This document shows positions 1 through 6,143 of a stretch of DNA of 9,915 nucleotides, piece by piece. Source of the stretch: Phycisphaeraceae bacterium (GTDB lineage: Bacteria > Planctomycetota > Phycisphaerae > Phycisphaerales > Phycisphaeraceae); contig PUMS01000112.1 of NCBI GenBank assembly GCA_003551485.1, positions 1-9,915 on the forward strand. The letters are read 5' to 3'. The position numbers were made by a program, and so were the translations under genes. The notes below the pieces were generated by a model. That model was given only the letters and a program-made list of their open reading frames with translations. It was not told the origin of the DNA and did no database searches. Positions within the stretch are counted from its first letter, which is position 1; every line of letters begins with the position of its first letter.

Positions 1-331
1 CCAGCCCCGCCGCGCCCGCCGGCACGGGCAGCGGCTCGAGGATGCTGGCGCAGATGAACCGGGCCTGCACCAGTCCCGCCTCGCGGGCACGCTGCTGCGC
101 CCGGGCGACCGCGGTAGCGGCAATGTCGATGCCGACCGTGCGGTAGCCCTGGCGGGCAAGCCACAGCGCGTTGTCGCCGGTGCCGCAGCCCAGGTCCAGG
201 GCCACGGGGGTGGGCACTTCGAGCCCGGGGACTAGCTCGATCAGCCGCGGCTCGGCGCGGCGGGCATCCCAGGGGTGCTCGCCCCTGCGGTAGCGCTCAT
301 CCCAATCCTGTGCGGTGCGGGTTTCGGTCAT
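1..331 (-). CDS. class I SAM-dependent methyltransferase, 5' part (C-terminus outside window)
   Basis: Only the first 110 codons are in the window. The protein begins MTETRTAQDWDERYRRGEHP and carries the nucleotide-binding motif I LDLGCGTGDNALWLA at about residues 45-59, then an acidic strand-2 end, VGIDIAATAV, at about 66-75. These show a Rossmann-fold SAM-dependent methyltransferase. The N-terminal W-D-x-R-Y...PWD pattern is typical of small soluble methyltransferases annotated as TehB-like or thiopurine-methyltransferase-like; the substrate cannot be read from the sequence. The start at 331 is supported by an AGGAG (complement of 337-341) five bases upstream. It lies 71 bases downstream of the AbgT gene on the same strand, so read-through from that gene is possible. 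Substrate and C-terminal half are unknown. Confidence 0.88.
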   Translation of the reverse strand, partial: MTETRTAQDWDERYRRGEHPWDARRAEPRLIELVPGLEVPTPVALDLGCGTGDNALWLARQGYRTVGIDIAATAVARAQQRAREAGLVQARFICASILEPLPVPAGAAGL

Positions 332-362
332 GTCAGCTCCTGCTCATCGGAGGCGCGATCCA

Positions 363-391
363 CCCTGCATTCCAGCGCCTGAGGCGCAGGG
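363..391 (-). terminator. hairpin between AbgT gene and methyltransferase gene
   Basis: CCCTGC (363-368) pairs with GCAGGG (386-391), and within it GCC (377-379) pairs with GGC (383-385) around a TGA loop. An alternative fold pairs GCGCC (375-379) with GGCGC (383-387). It lies 12 bases after the AbgT stop codon in the direction of transcription. There is no T-run, so it is either a weak terminator or a processing or stabilising hairpin in a shared mRNA. Confidence 0.3.
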
Positions 392-395
392 CTTC

Positions 396-452
396 GGGGG
401 TTTCAGGGGGCGGGGGTTCCGGGAGCACTTCCGGGGGAACTTCCGGGGGTCA
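396..452. repeat. 12-base tandem repeat and G5-run cluster at the 3' end of the AbgT gene
   Basis: On the plus strand, runs of five G stand at 396-400, 406-410, 412-416, 433-437 and 445-449. From 417 to 452 there are three 12-base units starting TTCCGGG (TTCCGGGAGCAC, TTCCGGGGGAAC, TTCCGGGGGTCA). On the coding (minus) strand the units encode the tail TPGSSPGSAPGTPAP, a repeated [T/S/A]PG[S/T] tetrad. The spacing of the G-runs allows a G-quadruplex on the template strand of the gene. The repeat itself is read directly; the quadruplex is inferred. Confidence 0.7.
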
Positions 453-2259
453 GTTCGTACCAAAGGGCACCGTCCACGCCCAGGGGCAGGTTCAGGGCCA
501 TCCACGTCAACAGCAGCAGCGTCCACACCACGGTGAAGGCCACCGCATAGGGAAACATCGTGGCGATCAGCGTGCCGATGCCGCCGTTGGGCACGTATTT
601 GCGCATGACCATGAGGATGATGATCAGGTACGGGTTGAGCGGTGTGATGATGTTGCTGACCGAATCGCCGATGCGGTAGGCCGCCTGCGTCAGCTCGGGG
701 CTGATGCCCGCAAGCATGAACATGGGCACGAAGATGGGGGCGAAGAGTATGTACTTGGCGCTCATCGAGCCCATGAACAGGTTGAACAGGAGCGTGACCA
801 GGATGAAGGCCACGATCAGCACCGCCGCATTGGCTTCCATCTGTCCCAGCCACTGCCCGCCGGCCATCGCCAGCAGCCGGTCGAGGCCGCTGTACTCGAA
901 GTGCCGGATGAACTGCGCAGCGACGAACGCCAGCACGATGATCGGCGCCATGGCCGCCATCGACTCGATCATCAGCTTCGCCAGGTCGCGGTCGTTGGCG
1001 ATCGCCTTCACCGCCACGCCGTAGGCGATGCCGGGGATGATGAAGATGAAAAACAGCGCCGGCACGATGACCTCGACCCACCGGTCGAACATGTCCCCTT
1101 CACCGTACAGCGGCATGTCCGGGATGAGCGCCATGGCCAGGAACGCCCCGAGTGTGATGACCAGCGCCCCCGCCGCCCAGACCAGGCCGCGGACCTCCTG
1201 GCCTTGGAGCCGCGCGTTCGAATCGCCCATCGCGGCCCGAACCGGCGGCCCGCCTTCCTCCGGCGGCTTCCGCCGCAGCCGCCGCTCGACGTAGCGTGCG
1301 GTGACGGCCCAGCCCACCAGCGTGACCAGGAAGGTCGAGACGATCATGAACCACCAGTTGGCCGCGGGATTGACCGCGTAGTCGCCATCGATCACCCGCG
1401 CCCCTTCGGTCGACAGCCCCGCCAGCAGCGGGTCGAGTGCGGTGATGAACAGGTTGGCGCTGAACCCCGCCGACACGCCTGCGAATACCGCCGCGATGCC
1501 CGCCAGGGGTGAGCGGCCCATCGCCTGGTACAACACCGCCGCCAGCGGTGGCAGCACCACGTAGCCGGCATCCGTTCCCAGCGAGCTCATCACGCCGATG
1601 AAGAACACCGCCGGCGTCAGCAGCCGGCCCGGCACCACCAGCATGAAGGCCTTGAGCAGCGCCCCGATCAACCCCGTGCGCTCGGCCACGCCGATGCCCA
1701 GCATGCCCACCAGCACGATGCCCAGCGGCGGGAAGCTGACGAAGTTGTCAACCATGTTGCTCAGCGCCCAGAACAGCCCATCGCTGCTGAGCAGGCTGCG
1801 CACCCGCTGCACCCGCGGCTCGCGGATGGTGTGCATCTTCGGCTCGCCGGTGGCTTCATCGATGACCGGCTCGGTCTTCGGTTCGCCCGTCTGCGGGTCG
1901 ATGATGGGCCGGCCGCGCTGGTCGGTGACGGTGCGGGTGACCGGCACCTGGCGCTGATCGCGGACCACCTGCCACTTCAGCCGCGGCTCGCCCGTGGCCG
2001 GGTCGACCTCGGGCCGCATCCTGGGCTGACCCGTCTGCGGATCGACCACCGGCTCACCCTCGTCATTGAGCACCGGCTCCATGACCGGCTGGGGCCGGCG
2101 CTCGGTAACCTGCCAGTCGAACTGGTGGCCGAGATGCGACAGGCCCATGACCAGCAGCGTGCCGATGACGAACAGCGTCACCGGATTGGGCAGACGGTTG
2201 CCCGCCCGCTCGATGAGTTCGAGCACGCGATATCTCGGTTCACCTGATGCGCTGCTCAT
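403..2259 (-). CDS. AbgT-family transporter (p-aminobenzoyl-glutamate transporter family)
   Basis: A 618-residue inner-membrane protein that aligns by eye along its whole length with E. coli AbgT. The family is linked to proton-coupled p-aminobenzoyl-glutamate uptake and, for MtrF/YdaH, sulfonamide efflux. Family segments are GIGVAERTGLIGALL (188-202), SSLGTDAGYVVLPP (225-238), a re-entrant-type stretch AGFSANLFITALDPLLAG (264-281), YILFAPIFVPMFMLAG (503-518) and RIGDSVSNIITPLNPY (529-544). The protein is longer than E. coli AbgT, mainly because residues about 62-152, between the first membrane helix (about 25-42) and the SLLSSDGLFW segment, hold a duplicated DPxTGEP module. The last 15 residues are a PG-tetrad tail. 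The start is supported by GGAG nine bases upstream (complement of 2269-2272) and a promoter-like pair at 2287-2315. Substrate is not determinable: uptake of aminobenzoyl-glutamate or dipeptides, or drug efflux, are all possible. Confidence 0.95.
   Translation of the reverse strand: MSSASGEPRYRVLELIERAGNRLPNPVTLFVIGTLLVMGLSHLGHQFDWQVTERRPQPVMEPVLNDEGEPVVDPQTGQPRMRPEVDPATGEPRLKWQVVRDQRQVPVTRTVTDQRGRPIIDPQTGEPKTEPVIDEATGEPKMHTIREPRVQRVRSLLSSDGLFWALSNMVDNFVSFPPLGIVLVGMLGIGVAERTGLIGALLKAFMLVVPGRLLTPAVFFIGVMSSLGTDAGYVVLPPLAAVLYQAMGRSPLAGIAAVFAGVSAGFSANLFITALDPLLAGLSTEGARVIDGDYAVNPAANWWFMIVSTFLVTLVGWAVTARYVERRLRRKPPEEGGPPVRAAMGDSNARLQGQEVRGLVWAAGALVITLGAFLAMALIPDMPLYGEGDMFDRWVEVIVPALFFIFIIPGIAYGVAVKAIANDRDLAKLMIESMAAMAPIIVLAFVAAQFIRHFEYSGLDRLLAMAGGQWLGQMEANAAVLIVAFILVTLLFNLFMGSMSAKYILFAPIFVPMFMLAGISPELTQAAYRIGDSVSNIITPLNPYLIIILMVMRKYVPNGGIGTLIATMFPYAVAFTVVWTLLLLTWMALNLPLGVDGALWYELTPGSSPGSAPGTPAP
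1837..2058 (-). repeat. duplicated 26-residue DPxTGEP module inside the AbgT gene
   Basis: Residues 68-93 (bases 1981-2058) and 116-141 (1837-1914) align without gaps at an offset of 48 residues, with 15 of 26 positions identical by hand count. Each copy holds two D-[PE]-[QA]-T-G-[QE]-P turns (73-79 and 86-92; 121-127 and 134-140). The module is hydrophilic and should lie in the loop after the first membrane helix, outside the cytoplasm if that helix runs in-to-out. Typical AbgT proteins have a short loop here. Confidence 0.75.
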
Positions 2260-2286
2260 TCATGGCCACTCCATGATGAGGCGGCG

Positions 2287-2315
2287 ATTATCGGCCCGAT
2301 GCGGCCGCGGGGCAA
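2287..2315 (-). promoter_or_regulatory. candidate sigma70 promoter of the AbgT gene
   Basis: On the minus strand TTGCCC (complement of 2310-2315, 4 of 6 to consensus) and GATAAT (complement of 2287-2292, 5 of 6) are separated by 17 bases. The predicted transcript start is about 2280, some 20 bases before the ATG, leaving room for the GGAG ribosome site. An 11-base dyad ATCGG-C-CCGAT (2290-2300) overlaps the -10 box and could be an operator. No experiment supports it. Confidence 0.5.
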
Positions 2316-2562
2316 AGGGCGGCATCGCGCATCGCCGGATGGGCATGGCAGCGTTTCCAGGCCGGATGTCGCAGGGTGTTCTGGCGGACATTGATGGACA
2401 AGTCGCCCGTGGCACCCCGCGCGGCCGGTGCGCCGGTGCATGCATACAGCATGTCCCGGCCCGCAGGCAACGCGATGCGCTGGACCAACCGATTACGCGT
2501 GCCGCAGATGCCGTTCCATCCGCGCTTGGCGTCGGCCAGCGCGGGGGCGGCCGGTCGCGTGA
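2316..2562. other. intergenic stretch with no recognised gene
   Basis: About 250 bases between the lipoprotein stop codon and the AbgT promoter. Short reading frames cross it on both strands, but none has a credible start, ribosome site or recognisable protein. It contains tgcatgca-type short palindromes near 2440. I see no clear terminator for the lipoprotein gene here. Confidence 0.5.
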
Positions 2563-3219
2563 TCACTGGTAGACCGTTTGGTGCCCTACGAGGTCCATTC
2601 CGCAGATGGGGCACGACTCATCATCCTCTTCGACCCGCACGTCGGGGTGCATGGGACAGCCCCTGACCTGCACGGGCACCAGCAACCACACGTAGTGGCC
2701 CGGGCTGGCGCGGAAAAACGGGGTGGTGCTGCCGTCGGGGTTCTTCGTCGACCCCACCTGCTCCAGCGAGGCCGTTTCGCGCAGCACGGTGCGCTGGTCC
2801 CCAGATTCGAGCAGGAAGCGGTACACAACATCTCCGGGCCGCATCCTGACCGCTTCAACATAGGCCTTGTCAGCAGCGGGAACGATGGCGAAGTAGTCCA
2901 CGTTTCGGTAACGGAACCACAGGGCATTATCATTGATCCCTTGTGGGTCAATGCCCAACTCCCGGGCCGCCGCCACCGCTGTTTCCAGGTCGTCGACGAA
3001 GAAGTCGACGCTGTCGGGAACCATGTCCAGCTTCGTACCGCGAACCTCGGTGCGCACCAGGTCTCGCAAGGAGAGCCCCTCCGCGGCCTCTGGACGATCC
3101 TGCTCGGGCACCTTTGCCTGGGCCTCGGGCGCTTCGGGCTCGACCACCGGCCGCTCGGCGGCACAGCCGACGGCCAGCATCATCAGGGCGGGCACCCATG
3201 GCATCGCTCTGTTCATCAT
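2563..3219 (-). CDS. lipoprotein with C-terminal heavy-metal-binding (HMBD-type) domain
   Basis: The 218-residue product begins MMNRAMPWVPALMMLAVGCA, a lipoprotein signal peptide with lipobox LAVGC and Cys19 as the acylated residue, followed by a Glu/Pro-rich linker (about 20-50). Residues about 50-185 form a soluble domain I do not recognise. Residues 188-211 are CPMHP, a ten-residue acidic spacer, then CPICGMDLV: the CPMHP-x(n)-CPxCGM signature of the heavy-metal-binding domain found in CusB/SilB-type efflux adaptors and copper P-ATPases. The start is set by AGGAGA (complement of 3227-3232) seven bases before ATG 3219; the reading frame is open further upstream, but that would bury the signal peptide. 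A second ATG follows at 3216. It is likely membrane-anchored in the envelope and binds a soft metal or zinc. No metal-efflux gene is nearby, so its partner is unknown. Confidence 0.85.
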   Translation of the reverse strand: MMNRAMPWVPALMMLAVGCAAERPVVEPEAPEAQAKVPEQDRPEAAEGLSLRDLVRTEVRGTKLDMVPDSVDFFVDDLETAVAAARELGIDPQGINDNALWFRYRNVDYFAIVPAADKAYVEAVRMRPGDVVYRFLLESGDQRTVLRETASLEQVGSTKNPDGSTTPFFRASPGHYVWLLVPVQVRGCPMHPDVRVEEDDESCPICGMDLVGHQTVYQ

Positions 3220-3287
3220 GGCATGTTCTCCTGGTTCTTCAAGACCCCCGTCCCGGCCACCGCCCCGAAATCGCCTGCACACCTGCA

Positions 3288-3293
3288 ATGATA
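3288..3293 (-). promoter_or_regulatory. candidate -10 box for the lipoprotein gene
   Basis: TATCAT on the minus strand matches the -10 consensus at 5 of 6 positions and lies about 70 bases before the ATG at 3219. No good -35 hexamer is seen at 16-18 bases, so activity would need an activator. The 18-base dyad at 3324-3341 lies at about -45 relative to the predicted start. Confidence 0.25.
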
Positions 3294-3323
3294 CCGCCCG
3301 CCACGGGCCCTTTCCGGCCCATC

Positions 3324-3341
3324 GGCTCACACGGTTGAGCC
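3324..3341. promoter_or_regulatory. 18-base dyad in the divergent control region
   Basis: GGCTCA (3324-3329) and TGAGCC (3336-3341) are perfect inverted 6-mers separated by six bases. Both flanking genes are transcribed away from it, so a terminator role makes little sense and an operator for a dimeric regulator is the simpler reading. No regulator gene is in the window. Confidence 0.35.
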
Positions 3342-3373
3342 ATCCGATGCAGCGGTGTCATCGAGCAGCCCGG

Positions 3374-3403
3374 CCCCCGGCCCCCCCGGACCCCCGGACC
3401 CCC
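3374..3403 (-). repeat. C-run/G-run tract with quadruplex-type spacing
   Basis: C-runs of 5, 7, 5 and 5 bases stand at 3374-3378, 3381-3387, 3391-3395 and 3399-3403, separated by two or three bases (GG or GGA). The minus strand therefore reads as four G-runs of five or more with loops of two to three bases, a textbook quadruplex pattern. It lies between the divergent lipoprotein and M20 peptidase genes, upstream of both start codons. Confidence 0.7.
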
Positions 3404-3510
3404 AGACGTCGCCCAACACCGGCGCCGTCTGTTAGGCTACGATCCCAAAGCCGCCGCCATCGCCTGTTCTGCGGGCGTGTGAAGGTTCCTGGGGCGAGAG
3501 GCCGCGGCAC

Positions 3511-3523
3511 GTGAAGGATTCAC
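3511..3523 (+). promoter_or_regulatory. short hairpin enclosing the ribosome site of the M20 peptidase gene
   Basis: GTGAA (3511-3515) and TTCAC (3519-3523) are perfect inverted repeats around GGA. The Shine-Dalgarno AAGGA (3514-3518) lies across the 5' arm and loop, and the ATG follows three bases after the stem. Closed, the hairpin would partly mask the ribosome site. A direct copy of GTGAAGG is present at 3479-3485. Confidence 0.35.
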
Positions 3524-3526
3524 ATC

Positions 3527-4906
3527 ATGCCACCTCAACAAGTCCTGCGTTACATCGACCAGCACACCGATCAGGCCATCGAGCGGCTGCTGGAACTGCT
3601 GGCCATTCCCAGCATCAGCACCGACCCGGCCTACACCGGTGAGATCGAAGCCGCCGCCTCGTGGATTCAGCACCATTTGACAGACACCGGTCTGGCCGCG
3701 CAGATCATGCCCACTGGCGGTCACCCCTGTGTGGTCGGCCGCACGCCCAGGGGCATGGCCCCCGAGGGCGCGCCGACGGTGCTGTTCTACGGCCACTACG
3801 ATGTGCAGCCGCCGGACCCGCTGGACTTGTGGACCTCCGGCCCATTCGAGCCGGAAATCCGCCACGGCGCTGTCTTCGCCCGCGGCAGTTCCGATGACAA
3901 GGGCCAGGTCATGTGCTTTCTCGAGGCCCTGCGGGCCTGGGTCCGTGCCGCCGACGCCCTGCCGGTCAACGTCATCGTGCTGATCGAGGGCGAGGAAGAG
4001 TGCAGCAGCGTCAACCTCGGCCGCTTCCTCGAGGCCCATCGCGGGCAACTCGGGGCGGATGTGGCCCTGGTCAGCGACACGGCCATGTGGGACCGCAAGA
4101 CGCTGGCGATCACCTACGCCCTTCGCGGCATCGCCTACTTCGACATCCAACTCCACGGCCCCTTGCGCGACCTGCACTCGGGCGTCTACGGCGGCGCGGT
4201 GCCCAACCCGGCCAACCTGCTGGCCCGCGTGCTGGCCGGCCTGTTCGATGACCGCAACCGGGTAACCATCCCCGGCTTCTACGATGACGTGGTGCCCCTG
4301 AGCAACGAGGAGCGGCGGCAGTGGGCTGCGCTGGCGTTCGATGAGCAGGCCTTCCTGGGCAACGTCGGTGTCAGCGAGGACTATGGCGAGGCCGGCTACG
4401 AACTGCTGGAGCGGCGCTGGGCGCGGCCATCGTGCGACATCAACGGCCTGTACGGCGGCTACAGCGGCGAGGGGGCCAAGACCATCATCCCGCGCTACGC
4501 CGGCGCCAAGCTCAGCTTCCGCCTGGCCCCGCACCAGGACCCGGCCCGCATCGCGCAACTGTTCGAGAACTGGCTGCACCGCCAGCCGGTGGCCGGTTAC
4601 CGGTGGCAGGTCACCCGCCACGGCTGGGCGGCCCCGGTGATGGTCCCGACCGATTCACCGCACATGTCCGCCGCGCAGCGCGCCGCCCAAACCACCACCG
4701 GCCGCCCCCCGGTGCTGATCCGCGAGGGGGCGACGATCCCGGTGGTGGCCGACTTCAAGCGGGTTCTGGACGTGGACAGCATCCTGCTGGGCTTCGGCCA
4801 GAACGATGACTGCATCCACGCCCCCAATGAAAAGTTTGAGCTGTCCTGTTACGACCTGGGCATCCGCACCCACGCCACGCTGCTGGCGGAACTGGGGAGG
4901 GGGTGA
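3527..4906 (+). CDS. M20 family metallodipeptidase (carnosinase/CPG2-like)
   Basis: The 459-residue, probably cytoplasmic, enzyme has the full M20 di-zinc site. H90 and the activating D92 are in FYGHYDVQP, the bridging D123 in GSSDDKG, the general base E157 and ligand E158 in IEGEEE, D184 in SDTAMWD, and H431 in DDCIHAPNEKF. H217 in DLHSGVYGG matches the lid-domain histidine that completes the active site across the dimer. Length and motif order fit the PRK08201/PRK09104-like dipeptidases, which hydrolyse dipeptides, rather than AbgA/AbgB aminobenzoyl-glutamate hydrolases. No signal peptide is seen. The start at 3527 is supported by AAGGA eight bases upstream. It is transcribed away from the lipoprotein gene, and pheS begins 49 bases after its stop. 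The exact substrate is unknown. Confidence 0.93.
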   Translation: MPPQQVLRYIDQHTDQAIERLLELLAIPSISTDPAYTGEIEAAASWIQHHLTDTGLAAQIMPTGGHPCVVGRTPRGMAPEGAPTVLFYGHYDVQPPDPLDLWTSGPFEPEIRHGAVFARGSSDDKGQVMCFLEALRAWVRAADALPVNVIVLIEGEEECSSVNLGRFLEAHRGQLGADVALVSDTAMWDRKTLAITYALRGIAYFDIQLHGPLRDLHSGVYGGAVPNPANLLARVLAGLFDDRNRVTIPGFYDDVVPLSNEERRQWAALAFDEQAFLGNVGVSEDYGEAGYELLERRWARPSCDINGLYGGYSGEGAKTIIPRYAGAKLSFRLAPHQDPARIAQLFENWLHRQPVAGYRWQVTRHGWAAPVMVPTDSPHMSAAQRAAQTTTGRPPVLIREGATIPVVADFKRVLDVDSILLGFGQNDDCIHAPNEKFELSCYDLGIRTHATLLAELGRG

Positions 4907-4943
4907 GAGGTCAGGCCGGCCTGCCGCGGCGGGGCGAATCCGC

Positions 4944-4949
4944 TATCCT
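4944..4949 (+). promoter_or_regulatory. -10-like box six bases before the pheS start (possible leaderless mRNA)
   Basis: TATCCT matches the -10 consensus at 4 of 6 positions, and transcription about seven bases downstream would begin at or next to the ATG at 4956. No Shine-Dalgarno is visible before this ATG, which fits a leaderless transcript. The -35 region (CTGCCG near 4921-4926) is poor. The EamA gene shows the same six-base spacing. Confidence 0.3.
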
Positions 4950-4955
4950 GCCGCC

Positions 4956-6047
4956 ATGCTCGAGACGATCGATCAACTTCAGAGCCAGGCCGAGGCCGAG
5001 CTTGCCGACGTGGCCACGCCCGAGGACCTCGAGCGCTTCCGCATCCGCTATCTCGGGTCCAAGGGGCAGATGAAGCAGGTGATGGCCCGGCTCAAGGAAG
5101 TGCCCCGCGAGCAGAAGCCGGCCTACGGCCAGAAGGCCAACGCCCTGCGGCGAAGGCTCGAAGAGGCCTACCAGCAGCGCAAGGCCCAACTCGCCTCCGC
5201 CGCCGGCCCCGAGGCCGCCGCCGCGCCGGCCGCCGGCCGCGCCGGTGCCCGCGCTGCACCCGCCGCCCGTGGCCCCATGCTGGACCTGACCGAGCCGGGC
5301 CTTCCCCCCCGACTCGGCCGCGAGCACATCATCACGCAGACCATCAACGAACTTGTCGAGGTCTTCGGCCGCATGGGCTTCGACGTGGCCACCGGCCCGG
5401 AGGTCGAGGATGAGCACCACAACTTCGTGGCGCTGAACATCCCCCCGCACCATCCGGCCCGTGACCCGCTGGACAACTTCTACATCACCGGCCGCGACGA
5501 TGAGACCACCCCCGCCACCCCCGGCTCCCCCGGCTCCCCCGCCGCGCTGCTGCGTTCGCAGACCTCGACCATCCAGATCCGGGTGATGGAAAACACCGCC
5601 CCGCCCGTGCGGGTGATCGCCACCGGCCGCGTCTACCGGCCCGATGAGCACGATGCCACGCACTATTCGATGTTCCACCAGGTCGAGGGCCTCTACGTCG
5701 ACCGGCAGGTGAGCATGGTGGACCTCAAGACCACGCTGCTTCAGTTCGCCCACGCCATGTTCGGCCCGGAGGCGGATGTGAAGCTGGTGCCCAGCTACTT
5801 TCCCTTCACCGAGCCCTCGGCCGAGCTGTACGTGAAGATCAACCTCGGCGGGCAGTGGCAGTGGATGGAGATCGGCGGCTGCGGCATGGTCGACCCTGCG
5901 GTGTTCGAAGCCGTCGGCTACGATCCGGAAAAATGGACCGGCTTCGCCTTCGGCCTGGGCATCGAGCGCCTGGCGATGCGAAAGTACCGCATCGAGGACA
6001 TCCGCTGGCTGTTTGAAAACGATGTGCGATTCCTGCGGCAGTTCTGA
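4956..6047 (+). CDS. pheS: phenylalanine--tRNA ligase alpha subunit
   Basis: The 363-residue protein is the catalytic subunit of class II PheRS, which charges tRNA-Phe as an alpha2beta2 complex with PheT. Residues 1-82 are the N-terminal coiled coil that binds tRNA (MLETIDQLQSQAEAEL, RYLGSKGQMKQV). Residues about 83-107 are an Ala/Pro/Gly-rich linker. The core follows: LLRSQTSTIQIRVME (198-212), ATGRVYRPDEHDATHYSMFHQ (222-242) and motif 3 GFAFGLGIERLAMRKY (329-344), with the Ala of the amino-acid pocket in GFAFG. It is longer than E. coli PheS (327 residues) because of the linker and a T/S-P-A/G repeat at 185-197. The start at 4956 is chosen because residues match the family from there, and upstream frame sequence overlaps the peptidase gene. 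No pheT follows; purC does. No Shine-Dalgarno is visible. Confidence 0.97.
   Translation: MLETIDQLQSQAEAELADVATPEDLERFRIRYLGSKGQMKQVMARLKEVPREQKPAYGQKANALRRRLEEAYQQRKAQLASAAGPEAAAAPAAGRAGARAAPAARGPMLDLTEPGLPPRLGREHIITQTINELVEVFGRMGFDVATGPEVEDEHHNFVALNIPPHHPARDPLDNFYITGRDDETTPATPGSPGSPAALLRSQTSTIQIRVMENTAPPVRVIATGRVYRPDEHDATHYSMFHQVEGLYVDRQVSMVDLKTTLLQFAHAMFGPEADVKLVPSYFPFTEPSAELYVKINLGGQWQWMEIGGCGMVDPAVFEAVGYDPEKWTGFAFGLGIERLAMRKYRIEDIRWLFENDVRFLRQF
5509..5544 (+). repeat. four 9-base tandem units inside pheS
   Basis: The units are CCCCCGCCA, CCCCCGGCT, CCCCCGGCT and CCCCCGCCG, with C-runs of exactly five every nine bases. They encode residues 185-197, TPATPGSPGSPAA, in a loop just before the LLRSQTSTIQIR segment. 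The complementary strand has four G5 runs with four-base loops and could form a quadruplex on the template strand. Confidence 0.85.
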
Positions 6048-6143
6048 TCCTGCCGCCTTCCATCCAGCTCCGCCGGTTGCCGCACACGACCGCGGCGCCG
6101 TCGCGGCCCCGCTGCCTCCCCACACCCGCCGATGAGACCCGCC

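Noticed and set aside
310..1512. 400-codon open frame on the plus strand
   Set aside because: Antisense to the AbgT gene; its product is low-complexity Arg/His/Asp-rich sequence typical of a GC-rich shadow frame, with no family resemblance.
3433..3443. TAGGCT/TACGAT as a -10 box for the M20 peptidase gene
   Set aside because: No -35 match at 16-18 bases; too weak to annotate.
3437..4621. 394-codon open frame on the minus strand
   Set aside because: Antisense to the M20 peptidase, which has all catalytic residues in its own frame.
4912..4923. Perfect 12-base palindrome CAGGCCGGCCTG between the peptidase and pheS genes
   Set aside because: No loop and no T-run, so not a terminator; such GC palindromes are common at this base composition. 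Could be an operator but nothing else supports it.
6090..6106. 5-base stem CCGCG/CGCGG between pheS and purC
   Set aside because: Short, no T-run, expected by chance in GC-rich sequence.
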